From: Bacteroidales bacterium
Lineage (GTDB): Bacteria > Bacteroidota > Bacteroidia > Bacteroidales > JAGOPY01
Assembly: GCA_017991835.1 (NCBI GenBank)
Contig: JAGOPY010000003.1
Span: forward strand, 186,001 to 250,000
DNA length: 64,000 nucleotides
Reading direction: 5' to 3'
The notes below the pieces were generated by a model, which saw only the letters and a list, made by a program, of their open reading frames with translations, was not told the origin of the DNA and did not search any database. Positions 33,267-41,553 of the stretch are shown piece after piece; the first letter of the stretch is position 1, and the number at the start of each line of letters is the position of its first letter. The translations under genes and the position numbers were made by a program.

Positions 33267-36226
33267 TCTATCCCGATCTCATCGATAAAAAGCCAGGCCT
33301 TCTCTCCCGATCCGACATGCCATTCCGGGCAAACGCCCCTGTTCTTCGCATTAACTTTTATATACCTTGCCATCATACCTACATCCTTAAGGTCGTATTC
33401 TACAACCTGGGCCATCTCTGATTTATCCTCGAAAACCGATTTCCGGGTCCCAGCTTTTTTATAATGGATATTATCTTCTGAAAGAGAAAATTCCACCTCC
33501 CCGGGTAAAAATATCCACGACCGCTGATCGTGCAAAAACCTGGCTGAAAGTGAATGAATAAAAGTCATTCTACCCAGGTCGATTACAGCTTCGAAATCAA
33601 CGCCATGATATCCCTGCCATGAACCGGTTCTAAAGTTCGGGCCTCCATACTGCCTGTCAATCAGGGCAATATCTCCTCCTCCCGTGTACTGGCTATTGTA
33701 GAGATGAGTTATAGAAACGTGCCATTCATGGTCAATCTTGTGAAAAGCAGCATTGGTAATTGAACTTGGCACCTGGCCATCCGTTTCTGCATAGGCAGAC
33801 AAATTCAACGATACATCAGAATGTATTGGCGCGGTGTACGTTACAAAGATATTTTTATCGGCGATTTCGCCTGTATTGTAAAACAACCGGGCATCCGGAT
33901 CGACATGCCGGAGTTCCACGACTATACTATCCTGGAAAGAAGCCGAGGTGCTCTTATAATAAGGTATAGGAGTCAGGATGGGGTCCAGTATCGAGGTCTC
34001 AGGAATGTCGTTTCCCCCTTTTCCCCATTCAAGGCCAGGTTCCGGCCCCAATGTAAACGCGATAACTCCACCGTTCATGATATCAGAATGGTCGATATAT
34101 GAACGGGTATATGACTTCCCGTTTAATGACGCGGATTGAATGTAGATGTTTCTTTCATCATTGCCCCTGGCGGATATTTGAAAAGTTTTACCTCCTTCGA
34201 GATGCAAAATGACCTCATCAAACAAGGGGCTTCCGATAACATAATATCCGGATCCCGGGGTTACCGGGTAAAATCCCATGGCACTGAGGACAAACCATGC
34301 AGACATCTGGCCGCAGTCTTCATTCCCGCATAATCCATCGGGACCGGTGCCATAAAGTTCATCCATGATTTGCCTGACCAGCCGCTGGGTTTTATCCGGG
34401 CTCCCCGTATAATTATATAAGTAGGCCATATGGTGACTGGGTTCATTTCCATGGGCATACTGTCCGATTAGTCCGGTTATATCGGCTTGTTGCCGTCCAC
34501 TGAGGTTCTCCGGTGCTGAAAACATTTCATCCAGCCTATTTTCAAATTGTTCTTTGCCTCCCATCAGCGCCATTAAACCGGAAATATCCTGGGGCGCATA
34601 AAATGTGTATTGCCATGTGTTGGCTTCAGTCAGCATAAAGTTGACTTCAGCAGGATCGAAAGGTTCGGCAAACATTCCATTTCGTTTCCCTCTCAAAAAC
34701 CCGGTTTCGGGATCAAACAGATTTTTATAATATTGAGCTCTGATTATGAATTTCCTGTAATCTTCTTCCCTGCCCATCTGCGCCGCCACTTTTGCGATGC
34801 ACCAGTCATCATAGGCATATTCCAGCGTTTTTGATACTGCTTCTCCTTCTGCTTCGGCCGGGATAAAACCAAATTTCCGGTAACTATCCAATCCGTAATG
34901 GTCCTGTCCGGCGCTCCCCTTCATCGCAGCAAATGCTTTCTCGTGATCAAATCCTCTATAACCTTTCAGATAAGCATCGGCAATAACAGGGACTGCATGG
35001 TAGCCGATCATGCAGAATGTTTCATTGCCAGCCAGTTCCCAAACCGGAAGCAAGCCCCCCTTTTCATAAATATCGATGAAAGTTTTGATAAAATCATTGG
35101 TTCTTTCCGGTTGAACGATGGTCATTAATGGGTGTAATGCCCGGTAAGTATCCCAGAGGGAAAAAACAGTGTAAACATCAAACCCGCCATGGTGAATGGC
35201 TCCGTCGTGACCACGGTAACGGCCATCCGTATCAGAAAATAGGTTCGGAGCAAGAAAAGCGTGATATAAAGCTGTATAAAACTTAGTCAGGTTATCCCTG
35301 TTTTTATCACGCACCTCTATCTTTCCCAATTCACGATTCCATTCGTCGGCTGCTGAATTTCTCACCCTTTCAAAATCCCAGTCCGGTATCTCAGCTCTCA
35401 GATTTTTGAGCGCGCCTTCTTCACTCACAGCCGAAATCCCGACTTTAACCAGGAGAGCTTCGGCCTCATGAGTTTTATACCTGACAAAAGCCTGTATATC
35501 TTTACCGTCTGCCTGGTTGCTTTCGGATAATGTGTCATTGGTGAATATTCCGGAGGCTGAAAAGGGTTTGGAGAACTCAGCATAAAAATAGACCACCTGA
35601 TCCTCCGCCCAACCCGAAGTTCTCCGAAATCCGCTGATCTCATGATCATTAATGATTCGAACGGATGATTCCAGAATCTTTTCAGAGACAACCGACTCCT
35701 TTAAATCGATAAGTATATGCGATTCATCCGAAGATGGAAAAGTATACTTATGGAATCCGCAACGTCTGGTGGCCGTCAGTTCGACTCCTGTTTTATGGTC
35801 TGTTAAATATACCTTATAATATCCCGGGGATGCTTCCTCCGAGTCATGCGAAAAACCTGACCGGTAACCCGGCTCCGCCAGTTCGTCGGTTCCGGGCCGG
35901 TTATACAATTTACCGGTCATCGGCACAAACCGGATATCACCATAATCGCCTACTCCCGTTCCGCTTAGGTGAGTATGAGAAAAACCCAGAATGACGGAGT
36001 CTGAATAATGGTATCCCGAACAAGCGTCCCAGTTATCTTTGCGCGTATCCGGACTAAGTTGCACCATTCCGAAAGGCAGGGCAGCTCCGGGAAATGTATG
36101 GCCATGGCCGTCTGTACCAATAAATGGATTGACGAATTCGACCGGATTGAAATCGCCTGTTTGGGTACATCCTACCGTGAATACAAGAACCAGCAGGAGG
36201 GCCGCGCTTTTAATCATTCCTCTCAT
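33263..36226 (-). CDS. GH92 alpha-mannosidase lipoprotein
   Basis: A 987-aa exo-alpha-mannosidase of glycoside hydrolase family 92, calcium-dependent in known members. The lipoprotein signal ends VFTVGC. GH92 hallmarks are VNPFIGTDGHGHTFPGAALPFGMVQLSPDT at the start, GFSHTHLSGTG, then SLWDTYRALHPL and GNEPSHHMAYLYNYTG in the catalytic barrel. Roughly the last 200 residues (after ILDPILTPIPYYKSTSASFQDS) form an extra chitobiase/FN3-like and discoidin-like region (SWQGYHGVDFEAVIDLGRM), perhaps for carbohydrate binding. Its start overlaps the glycosylasparaginase stop by 4 bp. It fits trimming of high-mannose N-glycans at the cell surface or periplasm. Confidence 0.95.
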   Translation of the reverse strand: MRGMIKSAALLLVLVFTVGCTQTGDFNPVEFVNPFIGTDGHGHTFPGAALPFGMVQLSPDTRKDNWDACSGYHYSDSVILGFSHTHLSGTGVGDYGDIRFVPMTGKLYNRPGTDELAEPGYRSGFSHDSEEASPGYYKVYLTDHKTGVELTATRRCGFHKYTFPSSDESHILIDLKESVVSEKILESSVRIINDHEISGFRRTSGWAEDQVVYFYAEFSKPFSASGIFTNDTLSESNQADGKDIQAFVRYKTHEAEALLVKVGISAVSEEGALKNLRAEIPDWDFERVRNSAADEWNRELGKIEVRDKNRDNLTKFYTALYHAFLAPNLFSDTDGRYRGHDGAIHHGGFDVYTVFSLWDTYRALHPLMTIVQPERTNDFIKTFIDIYEKGGLLPVWELAGNETFCMIGYHAVPVIADAYLKGYRGFDHEKAFAAMKGSAGQDHYGLDSYRKFGFIPAEAEGEAVSKTLEYAYDDWCIAKVAAQMGREEDYRKFIIRAQYYKNLFDPETGFLRGKRNGMFAEPFDPAEVNFMLTEANTWQYTFYAPQDISGLMALMGGKEQFENRLDEMFSAPENLSGRQQADITGLIGQYAHGNEPSHHMAYLYNYTGSPDKTQRLVRQIMDELYGTGPDGLCGNEDCGQMSAWFVLSAMGFYPVTPGSGYYVIGSPLFDEVILHLEGGKTFQISARGNDERNIYIQSASLNGKSYTRSYIDHSDIMNGGVIAFTLGPEPGLEWGKGGNDIPETSILDPILTPIPYYKSTSASFQDSIVVELRHVDPDARLFYNTGEIADKNIFVTYTAPIHSDVSLNLSAYAETDGQVPSSITNAAFHKIDHEWHVSITHLYNSQYTGGGDIALIDRQYGGPNFRTGSWQGYHGVDFEAVIDLGRMTFIHSLSARFLHDQRSWIFLPGEVEFSLSEDNIHYKKAGTRKSVFEDKSEMAQVVEYDLKDVGMMARYIKVNAKNRGVCPEWHVGSGEKAWLFIDEIGIE

Positions 36227-37200
36227 TGTAAATAACTATTTGATGATAAAACTTCATCCCGGTTTTCATCTTTTAAGGCATACGTAAAGCCGGGCTGAAT
36301 CGCAAAAGCGCCGTGGTTACCCGATTTGTCAAGAGCTATGATACCAACCTGAACCTCGCCATATTCCGGGTTATTCAATACAATTCTTTCGATAGCCGAT
36401 TCACACGCTTTCTGAGGCGACGATCCATTGCGCATCAGCTCCACTACAAGAAAGGAGGTCAGGGACCTCATTACCAGTTCTCCCAGACCTGTTGCAACTG
36501 CAGCCCCAACTTTGTTGTCGACATAAAGCCCGGCGCCAATGATGGGTGAATCACCAACCCGGCCATGCATTTTGTAGGCCAACCCGCTCGTTGAGCATCC
36601 CCCCGACAGGTTTCCTTCACTGTCCAGAACCAATAAGCCAACCGTATCGTGGTTTTCAATATTGATAACCGGTTGGTAGTGGCTGGTCGTTTTCCATTCT
36701 TCCCACGCTTTCCTGGCCTTTTCAGTCAGAAGGTTTTCTCTTTTATAGCCATTTTCAAGGGCGAATTGCAATGCACCAGCCCCTGAAAGCATGACATGAG
36801 GCGTTTTCTCCATGACAAGCCGGGCCACTGAGATCGGGTGAACAATATCCCGCAAGAAGGTCACTGAGCCCGCCCTCCCCTTTTCATTCATAATGCATGC
36901 ATCGAGGGTGACATAACCATCGCGGTCGGGCAAACCGCCCAAACCCACCGATAAATTATCCGGATCTTCTTCGATGACGCGAATTCCTGCTTCCACTGCA
37001 TCCAGTGCCTTTTTTCCGCTAAGAAGGCAATTCCATCCTTTTTCATTGGCTTTCTGCCCAAAATCCCATGTTGAAAGAAGAATTCTATTCCCCGAATCAT
37101 TGGGTTCTAAAGGTAATGCATTCCCTGCATTCTTTCCCGGATAAAGCAGAATTCCAGCCGTAGCGGCAGTACCATTCCTTAAAAATTTCCTTCTGTTCAT
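36223..37200 (-). CDS. N4-(beta-N-acetylglucosaminyl)-L-asparaginase (glycosylasparaginase)
   Basis: A 325-aa Ntn-hydrolase that cleaves the GlcNAc-Asn bond of N-glycopeptides. A twin-arginine-like signal (NRRKFLRNG) leads, so export is likely. The autoproteolytic/catalytic Thr is in ENHDTVGLLVLD, and GRVGDSPIIGAGLYVDN is the substrate-binding loop. It sits between an MFS porter (1 bp gap) and the GH92 gene (4-bp overlap), a compact unit for N-glycan breakdown. A related Gly-Asn-ase fold could act on plain isoaspartyl peptides, but the glycan context favours the given name. Confidence 0.93.
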   Translation of the reverse strand: MNRRKFLRNGTAATAGILLYPGKNAGNALPLEPNDSGNRILLSTWDFGQKANEKGWNCLLSGKKALDAVEAGIRVIEEDPDNLSVGLGGLPDRDGYVTLDACIMNEKGRAGSVTFLRDIVHPISVARLVMEKTPHVMLSGAGALQFALENGYKRENLLTEKARKAWEEWKTTSHYQPVINIENHDTVGLLVLDSEGNLSGGCSTSGLAYKMHGRVGDSPIIGAGLYVDNKVGAAVATGLGELVMRSLTSFLVVELMRNGSSPQKACESAIERIVLNNPEYGEVQVGIIALDKSGNHGAFAIQPGFTYALKDENRDEVLSSNSYLQ

Positions 37201-37201
37201 A

Positions 37202-38380
37202 TCAGTTATAAATGAGCCTGACAGGTTTGATAAGCGAAGCGACTAAAATAAAAATGACACAGGCTAATGGTACGATAAACGCAAAGGATGTACTGCTGTT
37301 ATCTGCTACCAAACCCATAAGCATGGGAATAATGGCCCCGCCTATGATTGCGGCCACCATCAGTCCCGACAACTCATTGGTTCTCTCAGGCATAGTTTCC
37401 ACTGTGATACTGAAAATTAAGGGGAAAATATTGGCAAAACCCAGTCCTATCACAAATATACCGACCATTGCCAGGGCTTGAACCCCTGAAAACACGCCCA
37501 GGAAACCAAATATGGAAAATCCGACAGAAATGATAAGAAAAGTTCTCGCTTTTATCCAGTTCAGTACCAGTGCTCCCATGAACCGGCCGGCTGTCAGGGC
37601 CAGGAAAAAGAACAATGTGCCCAGCAAACCCATCCTGGCAATATCCAGTTGAAAAGCATCCTGGAGAAATATCGGCAGGCCTGAGCTCATCGACACCTCC
37701 GCTCCGACATACAGGAAAATCCCTGTCACCATAGTGGCAACATACCGGTTACGAAGTAAGGAAAAACTTGATCTGAAAGTGGCTGGTTTTTCCCTGTTCT
37801 CACGTACTTCGGTTTTTCTGATCCCTGAAAGCGACAACCATAGCAACACAATAGCAATAACAATGGAATATACAGGAAATAACAGTCTCCAGTCTCCACC
37901 CCAGTAATTGGCAGCAGCCAGCGGAATTAATGCGCCGGAAAGTGAGCCTATTGCTTTTATGAACTGGGCAAGAGAAAGGTTCCGGGAATATTTTCCCGGT
38001 GCCGATACATCTCTCATCAGCGGATTTCCCGAAACCTGGAGAAAAGTAGCGCCGGCACCCAATAGCAAGATACCGCCAAGAATAGCTATGAACGAAGAAA
38101 ATTTGCCCGTCATCGGGATAAGCAGTCCCATCAGGGCCAGGACCAGTCCTGTCAGCAATATTGTCACTTTACCTTTTTTATCCTGCAATATGCCTACCGG
38201 AATGGAAAGCAATCCGAACATGATAAATCCCATAAATGGTATCAACTGGGCCATGAAATTTGAAAGCTGGAATTCAACTTTTATGAGGCCGGTGAGTGGG
38301 CCAACTACATCTCCGAATCCCATACATAAAAAAGCAAGAAAAACCGGAGTTGCAGTTATAAAACTATTCCTATGGTTCAT
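37202..38380 (-). CDS. MFS sugar transporter (fucose/glucose porter-like, FHS family)
   Basis: A 392-aa permease with about 12 membrane helices. LLLGAGATFLQVSGNPLMRDVS matches the FHS (FucP/GluP/NagP-like) motif. I use the ATG at 38380 (MNHRNSFITATPVF); the longer frame upstream lacks hydrophobic order and adds 44 unlikely residues. It is the first gene of the glycan unit, 1 bp before the glycosylasparaginase, and probably imports the monosaccharide released (GlcNAc or mannose). Substrate is inferred. Confidence 0.88.
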   Translation of the reverse strand: MNHRNSFITATPVFLAFLCMGFGDVVGPLTGLIKVEFQLSNFMAQLIPFMGFIMFGLLSIPVGILQDKKGKVTILLTGLVLALMGLLIPMTGKFSSFIAILGGILLLGAGATFLQVSGNPLMRDVSAPGKYSRNLSLAQFIKAIGSLSGALIPLAAANYWGGDWRLLFPVYSIVIAIVLLWLSLSGIRKTEVRENREKPATFRSSFSLLRNRYVATMVTGIFLYVGAEVSMSSGLPIFLQDAFQLDIARMGLLGTLFFFLALTAGRFMGALVLNWIKARTFLIISVGFSIFGFLGVFSGVQALAMVGIFVIGLGFANIFPLIFSITVETMPERTNELSGLMVAAIIGGAIIPMLMGLVADNSSTSFAFIVPLACVIFILVASLIKPVRLIYN

Positions 38381-38462
38381 AATAATTAAGATTACTGCTT
38401 TATGATTAGATAAAGCGAAGATATTAGTTTTAACAATAAGGAGAGCAGGCCGGAAAAGTTTG

Positions 38463-38494
38463 AAAAAAATAAAGGGTGCCCCCCGGCACCCTTT
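38463..38494 (-). terminator. Strong terminator after the anti-sigma gene
   Basis: Perfect 10-base arms (AAAGGGTGCC at 38471-38480 and GGCACCCTTT at 38485-38494) enclose a CCCC loop. On the minus strand the hairpin is followed by a T-rich run. It ends the ECF sigma/anti-sigma transcript and insulates the glycan unit. Confidence 0.88.
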
Positions 38495-38560
38495 ACTTAA
38501 ACCCAAAATCATGAAAAAACAAAAGGATTATTTCTTCAATCTGAAGTTAATCCTGAAAAT

Positions 38561-39367
38561 TTAAAAAGGTAATATCAAAAAGAACAATTTATTCAAAATA
38601 TTTTTATTATTTCCGCTTTTATTTATCTTTTCAAGGATACTCTCAGCATCTTTATGGTAAAAATGGTCCTGTTTCCTGGAAATAATTCCAAATATCTCAA
38701 CAGCTTCGTTTATTTTTCCGGCTGCCAGTTGTGACAATCCCAGGTACCATTGCGCATTTTCGACATATAAATTATCTCCATCGCTGATTATATCTTCGAA
38801 CATGGCTATGGCCTTCTCAAAATTCCTGTTTTCTATATTCGAAATACCGGAATAGTATTTAACAGGTATGTTTCCGGGGTCAGTTTCGAGAACCTTGTCA
38901 AACAATTTATCGGCGGCTTTAAAATCATTCATGCTGAAGACCCGGAGAGCTTCAACCATATTTACGTTACCGGACCTGGATATCCCAACCGATGGGTCTG
39001 ATTTGTAATACATTTTAAATAATTTCTCCGACGAATACCCGCCGGGATTCATCAGCATCAGGCCGCCGGCTATTAGACCTATCAGAATTACTGATGCAGC
39101 TGCATACCAGTATTTCCGCGTAAACTGCACCACCCGGGCAAGTCGGCTCCGGGAAAGGTTGTATTCATTCTGGGCAGTCATACATTTCGCCCTCAGGTCC
39201 AGGATATCTTCTTCGAGGAGTGCTTCATTGATGTCTTTATCCAGCTTATATTCTAGGGCCAGGTTCCGGTTGATTTCCAATTCTTCTTCAAATTGGCGCA
39301 TTCCGGCTTCATCCAGTTCACCTTCAACATAGCTGTCAATCCATTCAGTATACCTTATGCTATTCAT
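38561..39367 (-). CDS. Anti-sigma-like membrane protein with periplasmic TPRs
   Basis: A 268-aa protein. The N-terminal 85 residues (WIDSYVEGELDEAGMRQFEEELEINRNLALEYKLDKDINEALLEED) resemble anti-sigma binding domains. One transmembrane helix follows (YAAASVILIGLIAGGLMLM), then a TPR-like helical part (DFKAADKLFDKVLETDPGNIPVKYYSGI...). Its start overlaps the sigma gene stop by 8 bp. Inferred to hold the sigma factor inactive until a signal reaches its periplasmic part. The CHAT/TPR and secreted proteins encoded divergently are likely regulon members. It ends before a strong terminator. Confidence 0.82.
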   Translation of the reverse strand: MNSIRYTEWIDSYVEGELDEAGMRQFEEELEINRNLALEYKLDKDINEALLEEDILDLRAKCMTAQNEYNLSRSRLARVVQFTRKYWYAAASVILIGLIAGGLMLMNPGGYSSEKLFKMYYKSDPSVGISRSGNVNMVEALRVFSMNDFKAADKLFDKVLETDPGNIPVKYYSGISNIENRNFEKAIAMFEDIISDGDNLYVENAQWYLGLSQLAAGKINEAVEIFGIISRKQDHFYHKDAESILEKINKSGNNKNILNKLFFLILPF

Positions 39368-39941
39368 AATCAGATAGATACTTTTTAAAATACGGATCGT
39401 TTATAATCATTTCCTTTAATTTCTCCTTACACATGAACTTTCTTGTTTTCGCGTACTTCTCAGTCTTAAACCCCATTATGTCTGCTATTTCCTTCAGCGA
39501 AGTCTTCCCCATGAACAACTTCAGCACCTTCTGGCAATCAGGACTAAGCTGGAGGAAATGTTGCTGAAAGAGGCGGTATTTCTCCTGCTCCTCTTCCGGA
39601 TGCTCCGGATGCATGCTTTCCTGCATTTCACCCAGGTCCTCCACCTCCATGAATTCGCTGCTGAATACCCTCCTGTCGAGCCGCTGCAGCCATAAATTCC
39701 GGCAGATTGAATACAAGAATGTTTTGAAAGAACTCGTTAATAGCAGATTTTCCTTAGCTATCTTTCTGTAGAGCACAACCAATGCATCCTGAAACACATC
39801 TTCAGCATCGGTATCAGTTCCGGAGTTAGTGGTTATAAGAAATTTAATGGTCGGGTAATACTCTTTGTAAATATATCGTATGATCCCGTTATCCCTTTTC
39901 TTTAAACCGTCAATTATAGCATCGTCAGTATAAAAATTCAT
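39360..39941 (-). CDS. ECF-type RNA polymerase sigma factor
   Basis: A 193-aa sigma-70 family protein of extracytoplasmic-function type. Region 2 is ...DTDAEDVFQDALVVLYRKI...FKTFLYSICRNLWLQRLDRR. Region 4 is LSPDCQKVLKLFMGKTSLKEIADIMGFKTEKYAKTRKFMCKEKL. The downstream overlapping gene is its anti-sigma partner. It is divergent, across 268 bp, from the secreted-protein gene. The spacer is AT-rich with a TACCTTTG element near that gene. Confidence 0.92.
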   Translation of the reverse strand: MNFYTDDAIIDGLKKRDNGIIRYIYKEYYPTIKFLITTNSGTDTDAEDVFQDALVVLYRKIAKENLLLTSSFKTFLYSICRNLWLQRLDRRVFSSEFMEVEDLGEMQESMHPEHPEEEQEKYRLFQQHFLQLSPDCQKVLKLFMGKTSLKEIADIMGFKTEKYAKTRKFMCKEKLKEMIINDPYFKKYLSDYE

Positions 39942-40137
39942 TCATCGGTGGTTTATCATAGATTTGAAAAAAGGTAATACTGCTTCCGGTTATAAATTTT
40001 TGATGATTTATTAACTTTATTCAGTGCCAAAGTTAATTACTAATTTGTTGCAGGGGATAATGCTTTATTTTGCGTCCGTAAAAAAAAAATAAGAAAAAAC
40101 CGTATTACTTTTTAACATATCCCTGATTAAAACGTAA

Positions 40138-40168
40138 AAAAGGTATAGCCGCTTAAAAAATACCTTTG
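40138..40168 (+). promoter_or_regulatory. Inverted repeat and -7 element upstream of the secreted-protein gene
   Basis: AAAGGTAT (40138-40146 region) and ATACCTTT (40160-40167) form an inverted repeat. TACCTTTG at 40161-40168 also matches TAnnTTTG, about 42 bases before the ATG. The repeat could be a regulator site or part of an ECF-dependent promoter. Confidence 0.4.
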
Positions 40169-40209
40169 ACTCAACCGGATTTAATAATTAAACGCCAAAC
40201 TTGACAATC

Positions 40210-41439
40210 ATGGAAAAATTTACTTTCAGGTCCCTGTGCCTCGGGCTGCTACTCTTATCTACTTCAGCGTTTTCACAGGAGGGTTCCGACTTCCTCGGAA
40301 GAGTATTGTATCATAATGATGATCCTATGAGTGGAGTAAATGTTTCATTAATGGACCAATCAGGAGATATTGTAAGCACAACTGTCACTGACAATGAGGG
40401 GTATTATGAATTTGATAACCTGAACACGGGGACATATAGCGTCAGTTTCAGCACGAACCAGCAAGCGGGCGGTGTTGAATTGAGCGATGCGTTCCTGGTA
40501 ATGCTAAAATTATTGAACCAGATCACGTTTACCCCTATCCAGACGCTCGCTGCTGATGTGAACGGAAGCGGTACCATCACCTGGGCCGACTACTTCATGA
40601 TCCTCATCGGATACTTAAACCAGGGGAACCCGTTCCCGATCGGCCCCTGGGTCTTTGAAAATGCTCAATTTACAATACCAAATCCTGCAAGGGAAGGATT
40701 AATATCAAAAGCCGGATCATCGTCAGGAGATGTAAATGGATCTTTGGTTCCTGACCCAAAGTCTTCAAATATTTTTGTTGAATATTTATCGAATGACATT
40801 TTCTCTGGAGAAAATGAGCGAATTGATTTCAAAGTATCAATTGGACAAGATATTACAACAAGCGGAATGCATCTTTCATTCCGGATACCCGCAAACCTGG
40901 AAATCATGGAAGTGGAGCCCATAATGGATGAAGCCAAAATTTATCTTTCGGCCGATCGGTTAAATGTAACCTGGATGGATGAGACATTGAGCAGTATCTC
41001 GCTGAAAGAAGGCGAAATGCTGCTGCGGATTCGGGCAAGAGAAAGATCGGTATCGAATAACCCGTCGACCTACACTTTTGTATTGGACGATAAAAGTCAT
41101 TTTATTGACAGGAATGGAGAAATGGCAGAAGGACTAAAACTTAACATCCCGTTAGTGAATATCACCGTAACAAAAAAGATTGCCTCGGCCTATCCGAATC
41201 CTTTCACGAGTCAGGTCACTTTTGATTTCAACATGACAGAAGCCGGCACGGTAGGAGTTATTTTATCAGACCTGGCAGGCAGGATCGTTTTTGTAAGGAA
41301 CGAATACATTGAGACTGTAGGCAGAAACCAGATCAAAGCCCAATTACCGGACCTTAAACCGGGAATCTATAATTATACGGTGAGGAAAAATGAAAACGGA
41401 GAGACTATGGCCACCGGAACACTCTTGAAATCAAATTAA
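40210..41439 (+). CDS. Type IX-secreted protein with dockerin-like and cohesin-like segments
   Basis: A 409-aa exported protein. The ATG at 40210 precedes a signal peptide (FTFRSLCLGLLLLSTSAFS). Domains in order: a carboxypeptidase-regulatory/CNA-B-like fold (FLGRVLYHNDDPMSGVNVSLMDQ...GYYEFDNLNTGTYSVSF); a dockerin-like EF-hand (ADVNGSGTITWADYFMILIGYL); a cohesin-like beta sandwich (GMHLSFRIPANLEIMEVEP...LNVTWMD); and a C-terminal type IX sorting domain (AYPNPFTSQVTFDF...GIYNYTV). It should reach the cell surface. It lies between the ECF sigma gene and the CHAT genes but has its own terminator. The dockerin and cohesin calls rest on short motifs and are tentative. Confidence 0.8.
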   Translation: MEKFTFRSLCLGLLLLSTSAFSQEGSDFLGRVLYHNDDPMSGVNVSLMDQSGDIVSTTVTDNEGYYEFDNLNTGTYSVSFSTNQQAGGVELSDAFLVMLKLLNQITFTPIQTLAADVNGSGTITWADYFMILIGYLNQGNPFPIGPWVFENAQFTIPNPAREGLISKAGSSSGDVNGSLVPDPKSSNIFVEYLSNDIFSGENERIDFKVSIGQDITTSGMHLSFRIPANLEIMEVEPIMDEAKIYLSADRLNVTWMDETLSSISLKEGEMLLRIRARERSVSNNPSTYTFVLDDKSHFIDRNGEMAEGLKLNIPLVNITVTKKIASAYPNPFTSQVTFDFNMTEAGTVGVILSDLAGRIVFVRNEYIETVGRNQIKAQLPDLKPGIYNYTVRKNENGETMATGTLLKSN

Positions 41440-41463
41440 GCGGCGTTTTATATTAAATCCTGA

Positions 41464-41493
41464 AAGGAGTGCCTTCTGGTGCTCCTTTTTTTA
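41464..41493 (+). terminator. Terminator between the secreted-protein and CHAT genes
   Basis: Arms AAGGAGTGCC (41464-41473) and GGTGCTCCTT (41478-41487) pair fully if two G-U pairs are allowed. The loop is TTCT, and a run of Ts follows. It separates the secreted-protein gene from the CHAT operon. Confidence 0.85.
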
Positions 41494-41553
41494 TTTTCTA
41501 TGTATTGAAGTTTTTACTAATTTAGCCAAAGCGGGATGATCAAATATTAACGG

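Noticed and set aside
38381..38512. N-terminal extension of the MFS porter
   Set aside because: The 44 extra residues have no family match and cross the region just after a terminator; the ATG at 38380 gives a normal start.
38511..38564. 17-residue plus-strand peptide MKKQKDYFFNLKLILKI
   Set aside because: It looks like the start of a Bacteroidota exported protein but stops at once and overlaps the end of the anti-sigma gene; too short to support, possibly a remnant.
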